Counted from the stretch's first letter, positions 24,410 to 34,429 are shown. The stretch: DNA of 64,000 nt from Christiangramia portivictoriae DSM 23547 (GCF_000423045.1 NZ_KE383972.1:391670-455669); one strand, 5' to 3'. Notes: generated by a model not told the origin, from the sequence alone. A program made the numbers and translations.

Positions 24410-25339
24410 ATGAGCAAAAGGACCTTACACATAGTTAACGGTGATGGCTTAGCTGAACAAATGCAGAAGCTGAATTTACCGGGCGAACTAATTATATGGC
24501 GTGAACTTCTATGTGAAGGACCCACAAGCAGGAAACTGAATGATAAGTTTTTTAATATTCGGAAGAAGTTCCTGTTTGAAACCTATGCTATTACAGAAGA
24601 AAATTACGAAGCGCGATTTATAGCTGAAGTAGAAAGACTAAAATCCATGCAGGATTATGATTCAGTGTATCTCTGGTTCGAGTATGATCTGTTCTGCCAT
24701 ATAAATATGCTGGCCGCAATACAGGTACTGGCTAACAAAAAAATGGATATGCCCGTTTATCTGGTTAGCAGTAAGAAGCTAAAGGCAGATAAAGAGTTTC
24801 AACCCTTGTGTCAGCTTTCAACTTCAGAATTAAGGAATCACTATGAAAAAAGTATTGCTTTAACTACTGAAGATATAGAGATCGCATTACTAGTCTGGGA
24901 ATTGTATTGTAGTGACGATCCTTTAAAATTGAAAGCTCAGATCAAGACAAAGTCAAATTTTGAATACCTGTCCAGTTGTATTAGGGCACATATTGAAAGA
25001 TTTCCAGACAGCTCTACCGGTATTAACTCCCTGGAGAAGAATATCCTGAAACTAATTGAATCAAGAGCAATTACCAGTAGAAATCATCTGTTAGGTTATG
25101 CGCTTCAGCATCAGGGATACTATGGATATAGTGATAGCCAGATGCAACAGATTCTGGACAGGCTCTCCCTGTTCTTTTCTGAAAAAGAAAATAAAATACA
25201 ACTTACTGAAAAAGGTTTGCAGGTTCTTAGTGGTAAGAAAAATTTCTATCGTGAACTTGCAAATGATCAGGTCTACGGCGGAGTACGAAAGTTCGATTTC
25301 CTCTATGATCCTGAATTAAACAGATTATTAAAATTATAG
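24410..25339 (+). CDS. DUF1835 domain protein
   Basis: This 309-residue cytoplasmic protein begins with the DUF1835 start 'LHIVNGDGLAEQM', which matches the conserved H-x-x-N-G-D motif. It continues with 'WRELLCEGPT' and 'WFEYDLFCHINML', both family marks, and a C-terminal winged-helix-like region (about 210-275). The function is unknown. It is one base from the uridine phosphorylase gene. Confidence 0.8.
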   Translation: MSKRTLHIVNGDGLAEQMQKLNLPGELIIWRELLCEGPTSRKLNDKFFNIRKKFLFETYAITEENYEARFIAEVERLKSMQDYDSVYLWFEYDLFCHINMLAAIQVLANKKMDMPVYLVSSKKLKADKEFQPLCQLSTSELRNHYEKSIALTTEDIEIALLVWELYCSDDPLKLKAQIKTKSNFEYLSSCIRAHIERFPDSSTGINSLEKNILKLIESRAITSRNHLLGYALQHQGYYGYSDSQMQQILDRLSLFFSEKENKIQLTEKGLQVLSGKKNFYRELANDQVYGGVRKFDFLYDPELNRLLKL

Positions 25340-25340
25340 A

Positions 25341-26210
25341 ATGAGTTTAAAAGCTTCAGAATTAATCCTCAACGAGGATGGTTCCATATATCACCTTGGT
25401 TTACTACCGCACGAAATTGCAGATACAGTGATCACTGTTGGTGACCCCGCAAGAGTGGAAAGAATTTGTGCCTATTTCGATAAGATTGAGATCACCAGGA
25501 TGAAACGTGAATTTTGTACCCATACTGGACTACTCGATGGTAAAAGGATCACCGTTATGTCCACGGGAATGGGTACCGACAATATTGATATTGCTTTAAC
25601 CGAGTTGGATGCCCTGGTAAATATCGACCTGGAGAAAAAAGAAGTCAAGGATGAGCTGAAGTCTTTGGATATCATAAGAATTGGCACAACGGGTTCCATT
25701 AGGGAAGAGATCGCATTGGACTCCTTTCTCGTAAGTGAACTGGCAATGGGTTTTGATGGCCTGATGCATTTTTACAAAAGTGACGCATTTTTACAACATG
25801 ATCTTGCCGAGGAATTTGTGAAGCAAACAAACTGGTCTTCTAAGAAAGCCTATCCATATGTAGTCGCTGGAAGCGATCAGCTTATCGAAAAATTCTCATC
25901 AAAGGATACAGTAAAAGGCTTTACTGCTACCAATATTGGATTTTATGGACCTCAGGGCAGAGTACTTAGAAACGCCATTCCTGAAACAGATATGAACAAT
26001 CATATTGCTGCCTATAAACACAATGGGAAAGCAATTACCAATCTTGAAATGGAAACTTCAGGAATCTATGGAATGTCCAGACTTTTAGGGCATCACGCTG
26101 TCTCTATGAATGCGGTATTGGCCAATAGAGCAACCGGAGAATTTTCAGCAGATCCAAAGAAACTTGTGGACAATCTTATAAAATACTGCCTTGAAAGGAT
26201 CGTTTCTTAA
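25341..26210 (+). CDS. Uridine phosphorylase-like nucleoside phosphorylase
   Basis: This 289-residue protein belongs to the PNP/UDP superfamily. It has the phosphate-binding 'TVGDPARVERI', 'GMGTDNI' and 'IRIGTTGSI' motifs and the substrate Glu-Met-Glu segment 'NLEMETSGIYGM'. It splits a pyrimidine or purine nucleoside with phosphate; the sequence flavour suggests a uridine-type phosphorylase. The neighbouring DUF1835 gene is one base upstream, suggesting an operon. Confidence 0.88.
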   Translation: MSLKASELILNEDGSIYHLGLLPHEIADTVITVGDPARVERICAYFDKIEITRMKREFCTHTGLLDGKRITVMSTGMGTDNIDIALTELDALVNIDLEKKEVKDELKSLDIIRIGTTGSIREEIALDSFLVSELAMGFDGLMHFYKSDAFLQHDLAEEFVKQTNWSSKKAYPYVVAGSDQLIEKFSSKDTVKGFTATNIGFYGPQGRVLRNAIPETDMNNHIAAYKHNGKAITNLEMETSGIYGMSRLLGHHAVSMNAVLANRATGEFSADPKKLVDNLIKYCLERIVS

Positions 26211-26277
26211 CGTGCTTATTTAACAATATATTAAAAGCTCTGCATGGCTTACTTTGTATTTTTGATCAAACAAATGA

Positions 26278-28341
26278 ATGCCCATGCCGCAACCTAGTGA
26301 AAACCGATTTAGACATCGAGATCTAAACTGGTTAAGTTTTAACGAAAGGGTACTACAGGAGGCTGCAGATAAAATAAATCCTCTTTACGACAGGATGAAG
26401 TTCCTGGCTATTTTTTCATCCAATCTGGATGAATATTTTCGTGTGCGCGTGTCTCAGTTACGCCAAATGAAAAGGGTCAAGAAGAGTATCAGGAAAAAAC
26501 TAGCCTTAAAACCTTCAAAGATCACTAAACAGATCATTGAAGAAGTTAAAAAACAACAGAACCAGTTTGGCGAGATTTATAAAAAAGAGATAATCCCGGA
26601 ACTTGCGGCGAATAATATTTATTTACTGGAGGCAGATCATTATGATGAAGAGCATGCTGTATTTGCCATGAATTATTTCAAAGAACATGTACAAAAACAT
26701 CTTGAGCCTGTAATTATACATTTGGATGATGAGAATGAGTTATTTTTAAAGAACTCCATCCTGTATTTTCTGGTTACTTTCAAGAATGATCAAAAGTTAG
26801 CGATTGTCAATATACCGGTGGAAGAATGTGGCCGCTTTGTGACTTTTGAAGCTAACGCGGGAAAACATCAGGTCACTTACCTGGATGAAATATTGCGACA
26901 CCAAATGTTCAGTATTTTTTCTGAAGATGAAATCACCGGAATTTATGAGATCAAATTATCCCGTGACGCTGAACTTTATATCGATGATATTTATGAAGGT
27001 GTTCTAGCCGAAAAAATTTACGAATCTTTGAAGCAAAGAACAGATGGCCAGCCAACGCGACTGCTATACGATGCGAGCATGCCAGATGAGGTGCATCGCA
27101 AAATCAGAAAGTTGCTTAATTTAGGAAAGATCGATATGATGCCGGGAGGTAAATATCACAATTTCAAGGATTTCTTTACTTTTCCAGATCCCGGGGGGAA
27201 CAAATATTTGCATTTTAAAGAATTACCACCGCTCCCGCATAAAACTCTGGAGAAAAGTACTAATTACTTCAAATCAATTCTGGAAAAAGATCAGGCATTG
27301 CATTTTCCTTTTATGTCTTTTGATTACGTTGAGCGATTTGTAGAACAGGCAGCTGCAGATACAAAGGTTACAGATATAAGTATCTCGCTTTACCGGGTGG
27401 CAGATGAGTCAAAGCTTACCAATTCACTTATGCAAGCCCTGGAGAATGGTAAAAATGTAACCGTTTTCGTTGAAGCTAAAGCAAGATTTGATGAAGAAAA
27501 CAATATTAGCTGGGGAAGAAAATTCGAGGAAAAAGGTGCTCACGTTATATACTCGTATCCGAAGGTAAAAGTACATTCCAAAATCATGTTAGTGAAAAGA
27601 TTGGAGAATGACGAAACTGTAAGATATGCTTATATTGGCACCGGAAATTTTAATGCAGAAACTTCTGAGATCTACTGCGATCACGCAATTTTCACAGCGA
27701 ATAAACTGATCACGAAAGAACTTGACCGTTTATTCAAGGTGCTCGAAGGTGAATTGATTATTCCAAGAGAAAAGAACCTATTGATCTCTCCATTTTCTAC
27801 CAGGCAGAAATTCACCAAATTGATCTACAATGAGATCGAAAATGCCAGAAATGGTAAGCCAGCGAAGATTACTGCCAAAATGAACAGCCTTGAAGATGAG
27901 GAAATGATCGAGTTATTATACCGGGCGAGCGAAGCCGGCGTAGAAATTAGAATGCTTATTCGCGGCTTTACCTGTCTCATTCCAGGAGTTAAGGGAATGA
28001 GCGAAAACATTTATATTACCAGTGTCGTGGATAGGTTTCTGGAACATGGAAGAATTTATCTTTTTGAAAATGGTGGTGAAGAGAAAATGTTTTATGGCAG
28101 TGCAGACTGGATGAGTCGTAATCTAGATCGCAGGATTGAGGTGATTTCACCAGTTCTGGATAAAGATATTTTCAATGAATTCAAGGATATTCTAAATATT
28201 CAGTTGAGTGATAATGTAAAAGCACGGATTCAGGATCAAAATGAATCCAACACCTACGTGCAGAAAGAAGAAGGCGAAAACTCAGTTCGGTCACAGTACG
28301 CCATTTATGATTATCTAAAAGAAAAACATTCAAATGACTAG
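26278..28341 (+). CDS. ppk: Polyphosphate kinase 1
   Basis: This 687-residue PPK1 has the usual N-terminal motif 'HRDLNWLSFNERVL', a head region to about 110, the phospho-histidine (codon 27574-27576) in 'KVKVHSKIM' and the second conserved His in 'FLEHGRIYLF'. It transfers the gamma-phosphate of ATP reversibly to polyphosphate. The gene overlaps the next frame by 8 bases, so the two are coupled. The length is normal for the family. Confidence 0.95.
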   Translation: MPMPQPSENRFRHRDLNWLSFNERVLQEAADKINPLYDRMKFLAIFSSNLDEYFRVRVSQLRQMKRVKKSIRKKLALKPSKITKQIIEEVKKQQNQFGEIYKKEIIPELAANNIYLLEADHYDEEHAVFAMNYFKEHVQKHLEPVIIHLDDENELFLKNSILYFLVTFKNDQKLAIVNIPVEECGRFVTFEANAGKHQVTYLDEILRHQMFSIFSEDEITGIYEIKLSRDAELYIDDIYEGVLAEKIYESLKQRTDGQPTRLLYDASMPDEVHRKIRKLLNLGKIDMMPGGKYHNFKDFFTFPDPGGNKYLHFKELPPLPHKTLEKSTNYFKSILEKDQALHFPFMSFDYVERFVEQAAADTKVTDISISLYRVADESKLTNSLMQALENGKNVTVFVEAKARFDEENNISWGRKFEEKGAHVIYSYPKVKVHSKIMLVKRLENDETVRYAYIGTGNFNAETSEIYCDHAIFTANKLITKELDRLFKVLEGELIIPREKNLLISPFSTRQKFTKLIYNEIENARNGKPAKITAKMNSLEDEEMIELLYRASEAGVEIRMLIRGFTCLIPGVKGMSENIYITSVVDRFLEHGRIYLFENGGEEKMFYGSADWMSRNLDRRIEVISPVLDKDIFNEFKDILNIQLSDNVKARIQDQNESNTYVQKEEGENSVRSQYAIYDYLKEKHSND

Positions 28342-29194
28342 GATCAAAGTTGGAGGTGTACCGGAACACTTTAATTTACCGTGGCATCATTGTATCGAGA
28401 ATAAAAGTTTCACAGAAGCAGGAATAGATCTGAAATGGCAGGAAGTTCCGGAAGGAACGGGTGCCATGTGCAATCTTTTGCGGGAAGATGACTTAGACGT
28501 AGCCGTTATTCTTACAGAAGGGATTACTCGCGATATTATTAACGGCAACCCTAGTAGGATCATTCAGAATTATATTGGAAGTCCGCTCATCTGGGGAATA
28601 CACGTAGATGGCAGATCTTCTTATAAAAACATTAATGATTTGAAAGACACCAAGGCCGCAATTAGTCGCGAGGGAAGCGGCTCGCATTTGATGGCCTATG
28701 TAAATGCGGAAAATGTTGGCTGGGATACAGCTTCGCTTCAATTTGAGATCGTTCACAACCTGGATGGAGCCATTAAGGCATTAAAAAGTGATGAGGCGCA
28801 ATATTTTATGTGGGAACATTTTACCACCAAACCGCTGGTAGATAATGATACCTTCAGGCTAATTGCCGACTGCCCTACCCCATGGCCGTGTTTTGTTATC
28901 GCAGCTTCTGAAAAAGCAATCAATGAAAAACCTGATGAGCTTCAAGAAATGCTACAAATTCTTAATGCTGAAACGAGTGAATTTAAAATTCAGCGTAATA
29001 TAGATGTTGAATTAGCTGAGAGATATGGACAAAAACTGGAAGATATCAGAAAATGGCTGGATTTAACCCATTGGAGTCAGGAACAAATTTCAAGTGAAGA
29101 TCTCACTGAAGTTCAGGAAAATTTAAAAAGACTCAATCTTATTTCAGAAAAGGTAGATTATAACGAATTAATTCATAATTTCAGAGGCAAATAA
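28334..29194 (+). CDS. Solute-binding-fold protein without a signal peptide
   Basis: This 286-residue protein resembles a periplasmic substrate-binding fold (NMT1/ABC-type), with 'VGGVPEHFNLPWHH', 'DDLDVAVILTEG', 'SREGSGSHLMAYV' and 'WEHFTTKPLVDNDTF'. It has no signal peptide or lipobox, so it is cytoplasmic. The ATG overlaps the ppk stop by 8 bases, coupling it to polyphosphate kinase. It may sense a phosphate-containing or pyrimidine-like ligand; that is inference. No transporter genes are nearby. Confidence 0.7.
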   Translation: MTRIKVGGVPEHFNLPWHHCIENKSFTEAGIDLKWQEVPEGTGAMCNLLREDDLDVAVILTEGITRDIINGNPSRIIQNYIGSPLIWGIHVDGRSSYKNINDLKDTKAAISREGSGSHLMAYVNAENVGWDTASLQFEIVHNLDGAIKALKSDEAQYFMWEHFTTKPLVDNDTFRLIADCPTPWPCFVIAASEKAINEKPDELQEMLQILNAETSEFKIQRNIDVELAERYGQKLEDIRKWLDLTHWSQEQISSEDLTEVQENLKRLNLISEKVDYNELIHNFRGK

Positions 29195-29207
29195 TCTACC
29201 TCTAATA

Positions 29208-29774
29208 ATGAAATTATTTCTATCCTGCTTGCTAATGGCAACAGCTTCTTTGGCATTCTGCCAGACGACCGACAGTATTACCAACCAAAATTCCAGGGAA
29301 TTCGGAAAACAGGAATTGAGCCTGAATGCATTCAATCTTGTGGCCTTTGGAATTGTTGATATTACATACGAACGTATAATTTCTGAAAATTCTACCTGGG
29401 CGATTGAAGCTTTCTACCATCCGTCTAAAGATGACTATTTAGATGAAGCTTACTATAAAGAGCTGTCGTTGACCGGTAAATACAAGCACTTCTTTAGCTC
29501 TAAATATGCCCGGGGTTTTTATGTACATGGATTTGGAATGTTATCCAATGGTGAATATGACGATGGATATTACTATAATGAAAGCATCGATGAGTATGTA
29601 TATGACACCTATGATTACACAGATTTTGCCATAGGTTTTGGTCTGGGTGGCAAATTTGTTTCCAAAGGCGGTTTTTTATTAGACCTAAGCGGTGGTATTG
29701 GAAGAAATTTATTCAGCGACAGATCCCCGACCATTGCGGGTCAGTTCATGGTGAATCTGGGATATCGATTCTAA
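29208..29774 (+). CDS. Outer-membrane beta-barrel-like protein
   Basis: This 188-residue protein has a signal peptide (1-19, ends in FCQ) and alternating hydrophobic/aromatic strands. It ends in Phe after 'MVNLGYRF', a typical outer-membrane signature. It resembles DUF3575-type small barrels. No enzymatic feature is seen. It follows the solute-binding gene by 13 bases and may be in the same transcript. Confidence 0.7.
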   Translation: MKLFLSCLLMATASLAFCQTTDSITNQNSREFGKQELSLNAFNLVAFGIVDITYERIISENSTWAIEAFYHPSKDDYLDEAYYKELSLTGKYKHFFSSKYARGFYVHGFGMLSNGEYDDGYYYNESIDEYVYDTYDYTDFAIGFGLGGKFVSKGGFLLDLSGGIGRNLFSDRSPTIAGQFMVNLGYRF

Positions 29775-29779
29775 CCAGC

Positions 29780-30445
29780 TTACCAGTTGACAGGCTGTTT
29801 ACCTTTCGATTCTAAATACCTGTTCGCTTCACTAAAATGCCTGTTGCCAAACCAGTAACCTCTATTTGCGCTTAATGGTGAAGGGTGACCACTGGTTAAA
29901 ACGAGATGCTTTGAACTATTGATAAGCTTGGATTTTTTCTTGGCATAACCACCCCAAAGCATAAATACTACGTGTTCTTTTTCTTCAGAAATAAGCCTGA
30001 TTACTTCGTCTGTAAATGTTTCCCAACCTTTATTTTGATGAGAACCTGCCTGGTGAGCCCTAACAGTAAGTGTGGCATTGAGTAACAGTACTCCTTGATC
30101 TGCCCATCTTTCCAGATTTCCGCTGGAGGGAGCCGGCTTATTCAGGTCTGATTCAATTTCCCTAAAGATATTAACGAGTGACGGGGGAATCTGGACATGA
30201 TCACGAACCGAAAAACATAAACCGTTCGCCTGCCCTACTCCATGATATGGATCCTGACCCAGAATGACCACCCTAGTATTATCAAAAGTGGAGTGATCAA
30301 AAGCAGCAAAAATCTCACTACCGGGAGGAAAACATTTATGCTCTGTATATTCCTTCTTTACATATTGGATTAAATTCCTGAAATAGTCCTTTTCAAATTC
30401 AGCATTTAGAACTTTTTTCCAGCTTTGATCTATTCTTACGTTCAT
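29780..30445 (-). CDS. ung: Uracil-DNA glycosylase
   Basis: This 221-residue family-1 UDG has the catalytic 'GQDPYHG' motif with Asp, 'GLCFSV' for uracil binding, and the leucine-loop motif 'HPSPLSANRG'. It removes uracil from DNA. The gene is convergent with the barrel gene (5-base gap) and divergent from mutS2. Confidence 0.97.
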   Translation of the reverse strand: MNVRIDQSWKKVLNAEFEKDYFRNLIQYVKKEYTEHKCFPPGSEIFAAFDHSTFDNTRVVILGQDPYHGVGQANGLCFSVRDHVQIPPSLVNIFREIESDLNKPAPSSGNLERWADQGVLLLNATLTVRAHQAGSHQNKGWETFTDEVIRLISEEKEHVVFMLWGGYAKKKSKLINSSKHLVLTSGHPSPLSANRGYWFGNRHFSEANRYLESKGKQPVNW

Positions 30446-30492
30446 GAGAATTGAGTAACTTTGTAGATCCTCAAATGTAGGGAAAAATTGAT

Positions 30493-32679
30493 ATGATAAA
30501 AATTAGTTCCAGGAGTCTGGATGATTTGGAATTTCCAGTAGTATGTTCGCAGGTAAGTGAACTTTGTATTACAGGACAGGGAAAAGAAAAGGCTCTAAAG
30601 ATTCAACCATACCCGAGTTTTCAAAAGACCGTTTTTGGACTCGATCAAACCAATGAATTTATTAAATCGAAAACACAGGATGAAGCGATCCCAAATCATG
30701 GGTTCGATAGTATTCAGTCTGAACTTCGGTTATTGGCTATAGAAGAGTCTGTTTTAGAGATAGGAGGTTTCAGAAAGATCTCCTCTCTTAATGAAACTGT
30801 AAACAATCACCTTAAATTCTTCAGAAAATACGCGCATTTATATCCGGCATTATCTGAGACTGTGTCGCATCTGGAATATGATCTCAGCCTTGTAGAAAGG
30901 ATCAATTCAGTTATAGACCGATTTGGAGAGATGAAAGATGACGCTTCTACTTATTTACAACAGTTACGAAGATCTATTAATGCAGTAAAAGGCCAGATCA
31001 ACTCAAGTTTTAATTCAGCATTAACCACCTATAATGGGTATGGCTATCTTGACGAGATCAAGGAAAGTGTGGTCGAAAATGTGCGAGTACTTGCTGTAAA
31101 ATCCATGTATCGCCGTAAGGTAAAAGGTGGAATTATGGGTAATTCCAAAACCGGCAGTATTGTATATATTCAGCCTGAAGCAACTCATCGCCATACACGG
31201 GAACTCAACAATCTTGAATATGAGGAAAAGGAAGAGATCAAGCGAATATTAAAGGAACTTACTGAATTCACCAGGCCTTATCGTGAAGTGCTTGCAGATC
31301 ATCAGGATCTTCTTAGTGAAATGGATGTAATCGCAGCAAAGGCAAAATATGCCAATAAGATTAACGGTATTTTACCAAAGATTACTAAAGACAGGGAATT
31401 ACACCTGAAGGATGCGTACCATCCATTATTACTTCTAAATAATAAGAAAAAGAACGAAAAGACCTATCCACAAAGCATTGAGTTATCTGCCAGTAACAGG
31501 ATTATGGTCATCTCAGGTCCCAATGCCGGAGGTAAAAGTATTACCTTAAAGACTGTTGGTCTTCTACAGGTGATGCTACAAAGCGGAATGCTGATTCCGG
31601 TTCATGAATACAGCCGAATGTGCCTGTTCTATAAAGTTCTCACTGATATTGGTGATAACCAGTCCATTGAAAATCACCTGAGTACGTATAGCTACCGCTT
31701 GAAAAACATGAATTATTTTCTACGGAAGTGTGATAATAAAACCCTTTTCCTGATTGATGAATTTGGAACCGGAAGTGATCCTGAACTTGGAGGTGCGCTG
31801 GCCGAAACCTTTCTGGAAGTTTTCTATGAAAAAGGTAGTTTTGGTATACTTACCACGCATTACGCCAACCTCAAGAAACTGGCTAATGAATTGCCAGAAA
31901 TGAGCAATGCAAATATGATGTTCGACAGCCAGACCCTGGAACCAGTGTACAAGCTGCAGGTAGGAGAAGCCGGAAGTTCATTCACTTTTGAAGTTGCCCA
32001 GAAGAATGGGATTCCATATAGCCTAATCAACCGTTCCAAGAAGAAGGTAGAACGTGGTAAGATCAGGTTTGACAGAAGTATCGCCAACCTTCAAAAAGAG
32101 CGTTCTAATCTTCGAAAAACTACCGACAGCCTTAAAACCAAAGAGGAAAAAGCTGCAGCAGAGAAAGAGAAGCTGGAAGAAATAAATACCAGGATTCAGC
32201 AAAAACTGGAAAGCTATCAGGAGCTTTATGACACCAATCAACGCATGATCTACCTGGGTCAAAAGATCAACGATTTAAGTGAAAAGTATTTCAGCAATAA
32301 GAAAAAGAAAGAACTTATTGGTGAATTCATCAAGTTGGTGGAGATAGAAAATTCCAAACGAAAAAAGGAAAGTGCCAAAAGGCTGAAAGCTAAGAAGAAT
32401 AAAGAAGAGCAGCTTAAAAAAGAGGTTCAGAAAAAAATTGAGCCTATCAGGCAAAAGAAGAAAGAAGAAAAGAAAAAAGAAACGCAGTTAAAAAAGCAGG
32501 AAGCTAATAAACCAAAAGCGAAACTAAAAATTGGAGATCGTGTTCGACTGGAAGATGGAAAAGCGGTTGGAACAATCGATAAAATTGAGAAGGATAAAGC
32601 GCTGGTGAATTATGGTATGTTTACCACTTCGGTTGGAATGGCGCAACTGGAACTCGTACAAGCTGCTAAAAAGAAATAA
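30493..32679 (+). CDS. MutS2-like ATPase without a C-terminal Smr domain
   Basis: This 728-residue protein matches the MutS2 order. It has an N-terminal core (1-300), an ATPase with Walker A 'GPNAGGKS' and Walker B 'LFLIDEFGTGSD', and a long lysine/glutamate-rich coiled coil (about 520-675) with a KOW-like end at about 677-728. The usual C-terminal Smr nuclease domain is absent: the protein ends after 'VGMAQLELVQAAKKK'. It may still act on branched DNA or stalled ribosomes. The DCC gene follows 2 bases later. Confidence 0.85.
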   Translation: MIKISSRSLDDLEFPVVCSQVSELCITGQGKEKALKIQPYPSFQKTVFGLDQTNEFIKSKTQDEAIPNHGFDSIQSELRLLAIEESVLEIGGFRKISSLNETVNNHLKFFRKYAHLYPALSETVSHLEYDLSLVERINSVIDRFGEMKDDASTYLQQLRRSINAVKGQINSSFNSALTTYNGYGYLDEIKESVVENVRVLAVKSMYRRKVKGGIMGNSKTGSIVYIQPEATHRHTRELNNLEYEEKEEIKRILKELTEFTRPYREVLADHQDLLSEMDVIAAKAKYANKINGILPKITKDRELHLKDAYHPLLLLNNKKKNEKTYPQSIELSASNRIMVISGPNAGGKSITLKTVGLLQVMLQSGMLIPVHEYSRMCLFYKVLTDIGDNQSIENHLSTYSYRLKNMNYFLRKCDNKTLFLIDEFGTGSDPELGGALAETFLEVFYEKGSFGILTTHYANLKKLANELPEMSNANMMFDSQTLEPVYKLQVGEAGSSFTFEVAQKNGIPYSLINRSKKKVERGKIRFDRSIANLQKERSNLRKTTDSLKTKEEKAAAEKEKLEEINTRIQQKLESYQELYDTNQRMIYLGQKINDLSEKYFSNKKKKELIGEFIKLVEIENSKRKKESAKRLKAKKNKEEQLKKEVQKKIEPIRQKKKEEKKKETQLKKQEANKPKAKLKIGDRVRLEDGKAVGTIDKIEKDKALVNYGMFTTSVGMAQLELVQAAKKK

Positions 32680-32681
32680 TT

Positions 32682-33095
32682 ATGGAAAATTCTTCCAGAC
32701 ATAAGATCATCCTTTTTGATGGAGTATGCAATTTGTGTAATAATGCAGTGCAGTTTATCATTAAACATGACCCTAAAGATCGTTTCAGATTTGCGTCCCT
32801 GCAAAGTGATACCGGGAAACAACTAATTGAAGAGAGAGGTTTTAATCCTGAAGATCTGGATTCTATTATGCTTATTGAACCAGGGGTGGCTTATTATAGA
32901 AAATCTACTGCAGCCCTTGAAATCTCGAGAGACCTTAATGGTGGATATTCCTTATTAAAAAATTTCCTGTTTCTTCCGGAAGGTTTTAGAGATAGCATCT
33001 ACGATTTTGTGGCTAGTAATCGATATAAATGGTTCGGGAAGAAAGATCATTGTATGATCCCTACTCCCGAACTAAGATCTAAATTTTTAGATTAA
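32682..33095 (+). CDS. DCC-family thiol-disulfide oxidoreductase-like protein (DUF393)
   Basis: This 137-residue protein carries the family start 'FDGVCNLCNNAVQFI', with the C-x-x-C active site after the D of FDGVC. It continues with 'FASLQSDTG' and a C-terminal 'DFVASNRYKWFGKK' typical of the family. Members are predicted redox proteins of unknown partner. The gene overlaps the symporter stop by the TTAA tetramer (33092-33095). Confidence 0.9.
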   Translation: MENSSRHKIILFDGVCNLCNNAVQFIIKHDPKDRFRFASLQSDTGKQLIEERGFNPEDLDSIMLIEPGVAYYRKSTAALEISRDLNGGYSLLKNFLFLPEGFRDSIYDFVASNRYKWFGKKDHCMIPTPELRSKFLD

Positions 33096-34411
33096 GCAGT
33101 TTGCTCATTTTCAGGATGATAATCATCATCCCAATCTTTTACGTTGGGTGGCCCCATCATATCGACAGATTTTGCTACCATTAGAGACACCGCAGCATCA
33201 CCAGTAACGTTTACCGTGGTTCTGCACATATCCAGTGGTCTATCCACGGCGAATATCAACGCCAGTCCGGCTTCAGGAATACCAGCCTGTGCCAGTACGA
33301 TTACCAGCATCACCATTCCGGCACCAGGAACTGCGGCAGAGCCTATTGAAGCTAGCGTAGCAGTCGCAATGATACCTAATTGCGCACCCAGGGTAAGATC
33401 CATTCCAAAAGCCTGTGCTATAAAAACTGCAGCGACTGCCTGGTAAAGACTGGTACCGTCCATATTGATCGTGGCACCAATAGGAAGCACAAAACTTGTA
33501 ACTTCCTTATTTACACCCATATGTTCTTCGACTCTTTCCATGGTAACAGGAAGTGTAGCGGCGCTGGAACTCGTAGAAAATGCAAGAAGCTGGGCTGGCC
33601 CAATACCATTTAGAAAAAAGGAAGGAGTGTTCTTTGTAAAGATCCATACCAACAGTATATATACTCCAATCATGAGCGCAAGACCAATTAAAACTGTCAA
33701 TGCATACATTGCAAGAGCCGCAAATAAATCTGCACTCGGTGATTCCACCACCAGGGCGGCAAGCAAGGCAAACACCCCATACGGTGCCGTTAGCATGATA
33801 AGATCGATCATTTTCAGAATGACTTCGTTAAAGCCATCAAAGAAATCTTTTACAGGTTTTGCTGTTTTTTCAGGTATAAGTATAAGTCCCAGTCCAAAGA
33901 ATATCGCAAAAAATATAACCTGAAGCATATTTCCATTATCGCTGGCAGCACCAAAAATATTACTTGGCACAAGATCCTCGAGAGCCTGCAAAGGTCCGGC
34001 ATCCTTCTGCTTTTGAGCATCGGTAATTCTAACCGAAGCGTCCCCCTCATAGCTGGCAATAAGATCACTGCGTGTTTCTTCACTAATTGCTTTTCCTGGC
34101 GCAATAAGATTGACTATAAGCAAACCAATGGAAACTGCTATAACGGTGGTGACTATATAAGTAGCAATGGTTCTTGTCCCCATTTTGGACAACTTGGAAA
34201 TATCTTTTAGATCTGAAATTCCCTTGATAAGTGACGCCAGGATCAAGGGCACCGCAATTAACTTTAAGGCATTGATAAAGATATTTCCGAAAGGTTTGAT
34301 CCAATCCTCAGTAAAGTCTGGTCCCCAACTAAAATTAGTCATGATAAGTCCAAAGATGACCCCTGCAGCCATTCCTAAAAGTATCTGCCAGTGCAATGCG
34401 AGTTTTTTCAT
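33092..34411 (-). CDS. Dicarboxylate/amino acid:cation symporter
   Basis: This 439-residue DAACS protein has the hydrophobic helices and HP-loop motifs of the GltP/DctA family. Examples are the serine-rich 'AFSTSSSAATLPVTM' re-entrant loop, the 'GATINMDGTSLYQ' segment and 'VDRPLDMCRTTVNVTGD', where Asp binds substrate and sodium/proton. It likely imports C4-dicarboxylates or glutamate/aspartate. It is convergent with the DCC gene. Confidence 0.92.
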   Translation of the reverse strand: MKKLALHWQILLGMAAGVIFGLIMTNFSWGPDFTEDWIKPFGNIFINALKLIAVPLILASLIKGISDLKDISKLSKMGTRTIATYIVTTVIAVSIGLLIVNLIAPGKAISEETRSDLIASYEGDASVRITDAQKQKDAGPLQALEDLVPSNIFGAASDNGNMLQVIFFAIFFGLGLILIPEKTAKPVKDFFDGFNEVILKMIDLIMLTAPYGVFALLAALVVESPSADLFAALAMYALTVLIGLALMIGVYILLVWIFTKNTPSFFLNGIGPAQLLAFSTSSSAATLPVTMERVEEHMGVNKEVTSFVLPIGATINMDGTSLYQAVAAVFIAQAFGMDLTLGAQLGIIATATLASIGSAAVPGAGMVMLVIVLAQAGIPEAGLALIFAVDRPLDMCRTTVNVTGDAAVSLMVAKSVDMMGPPNVKDWDDDYHPENEQTA

Positions 34412-34429
34412 ATACCTGTTGTTCTACTA

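Noticed and set aside
33465-33923. A 152-residue plus-strand frame within the symporter gene
   Set aside because: It is a shadow of the conserved DAACS gene with low-complexity composition and no domain.
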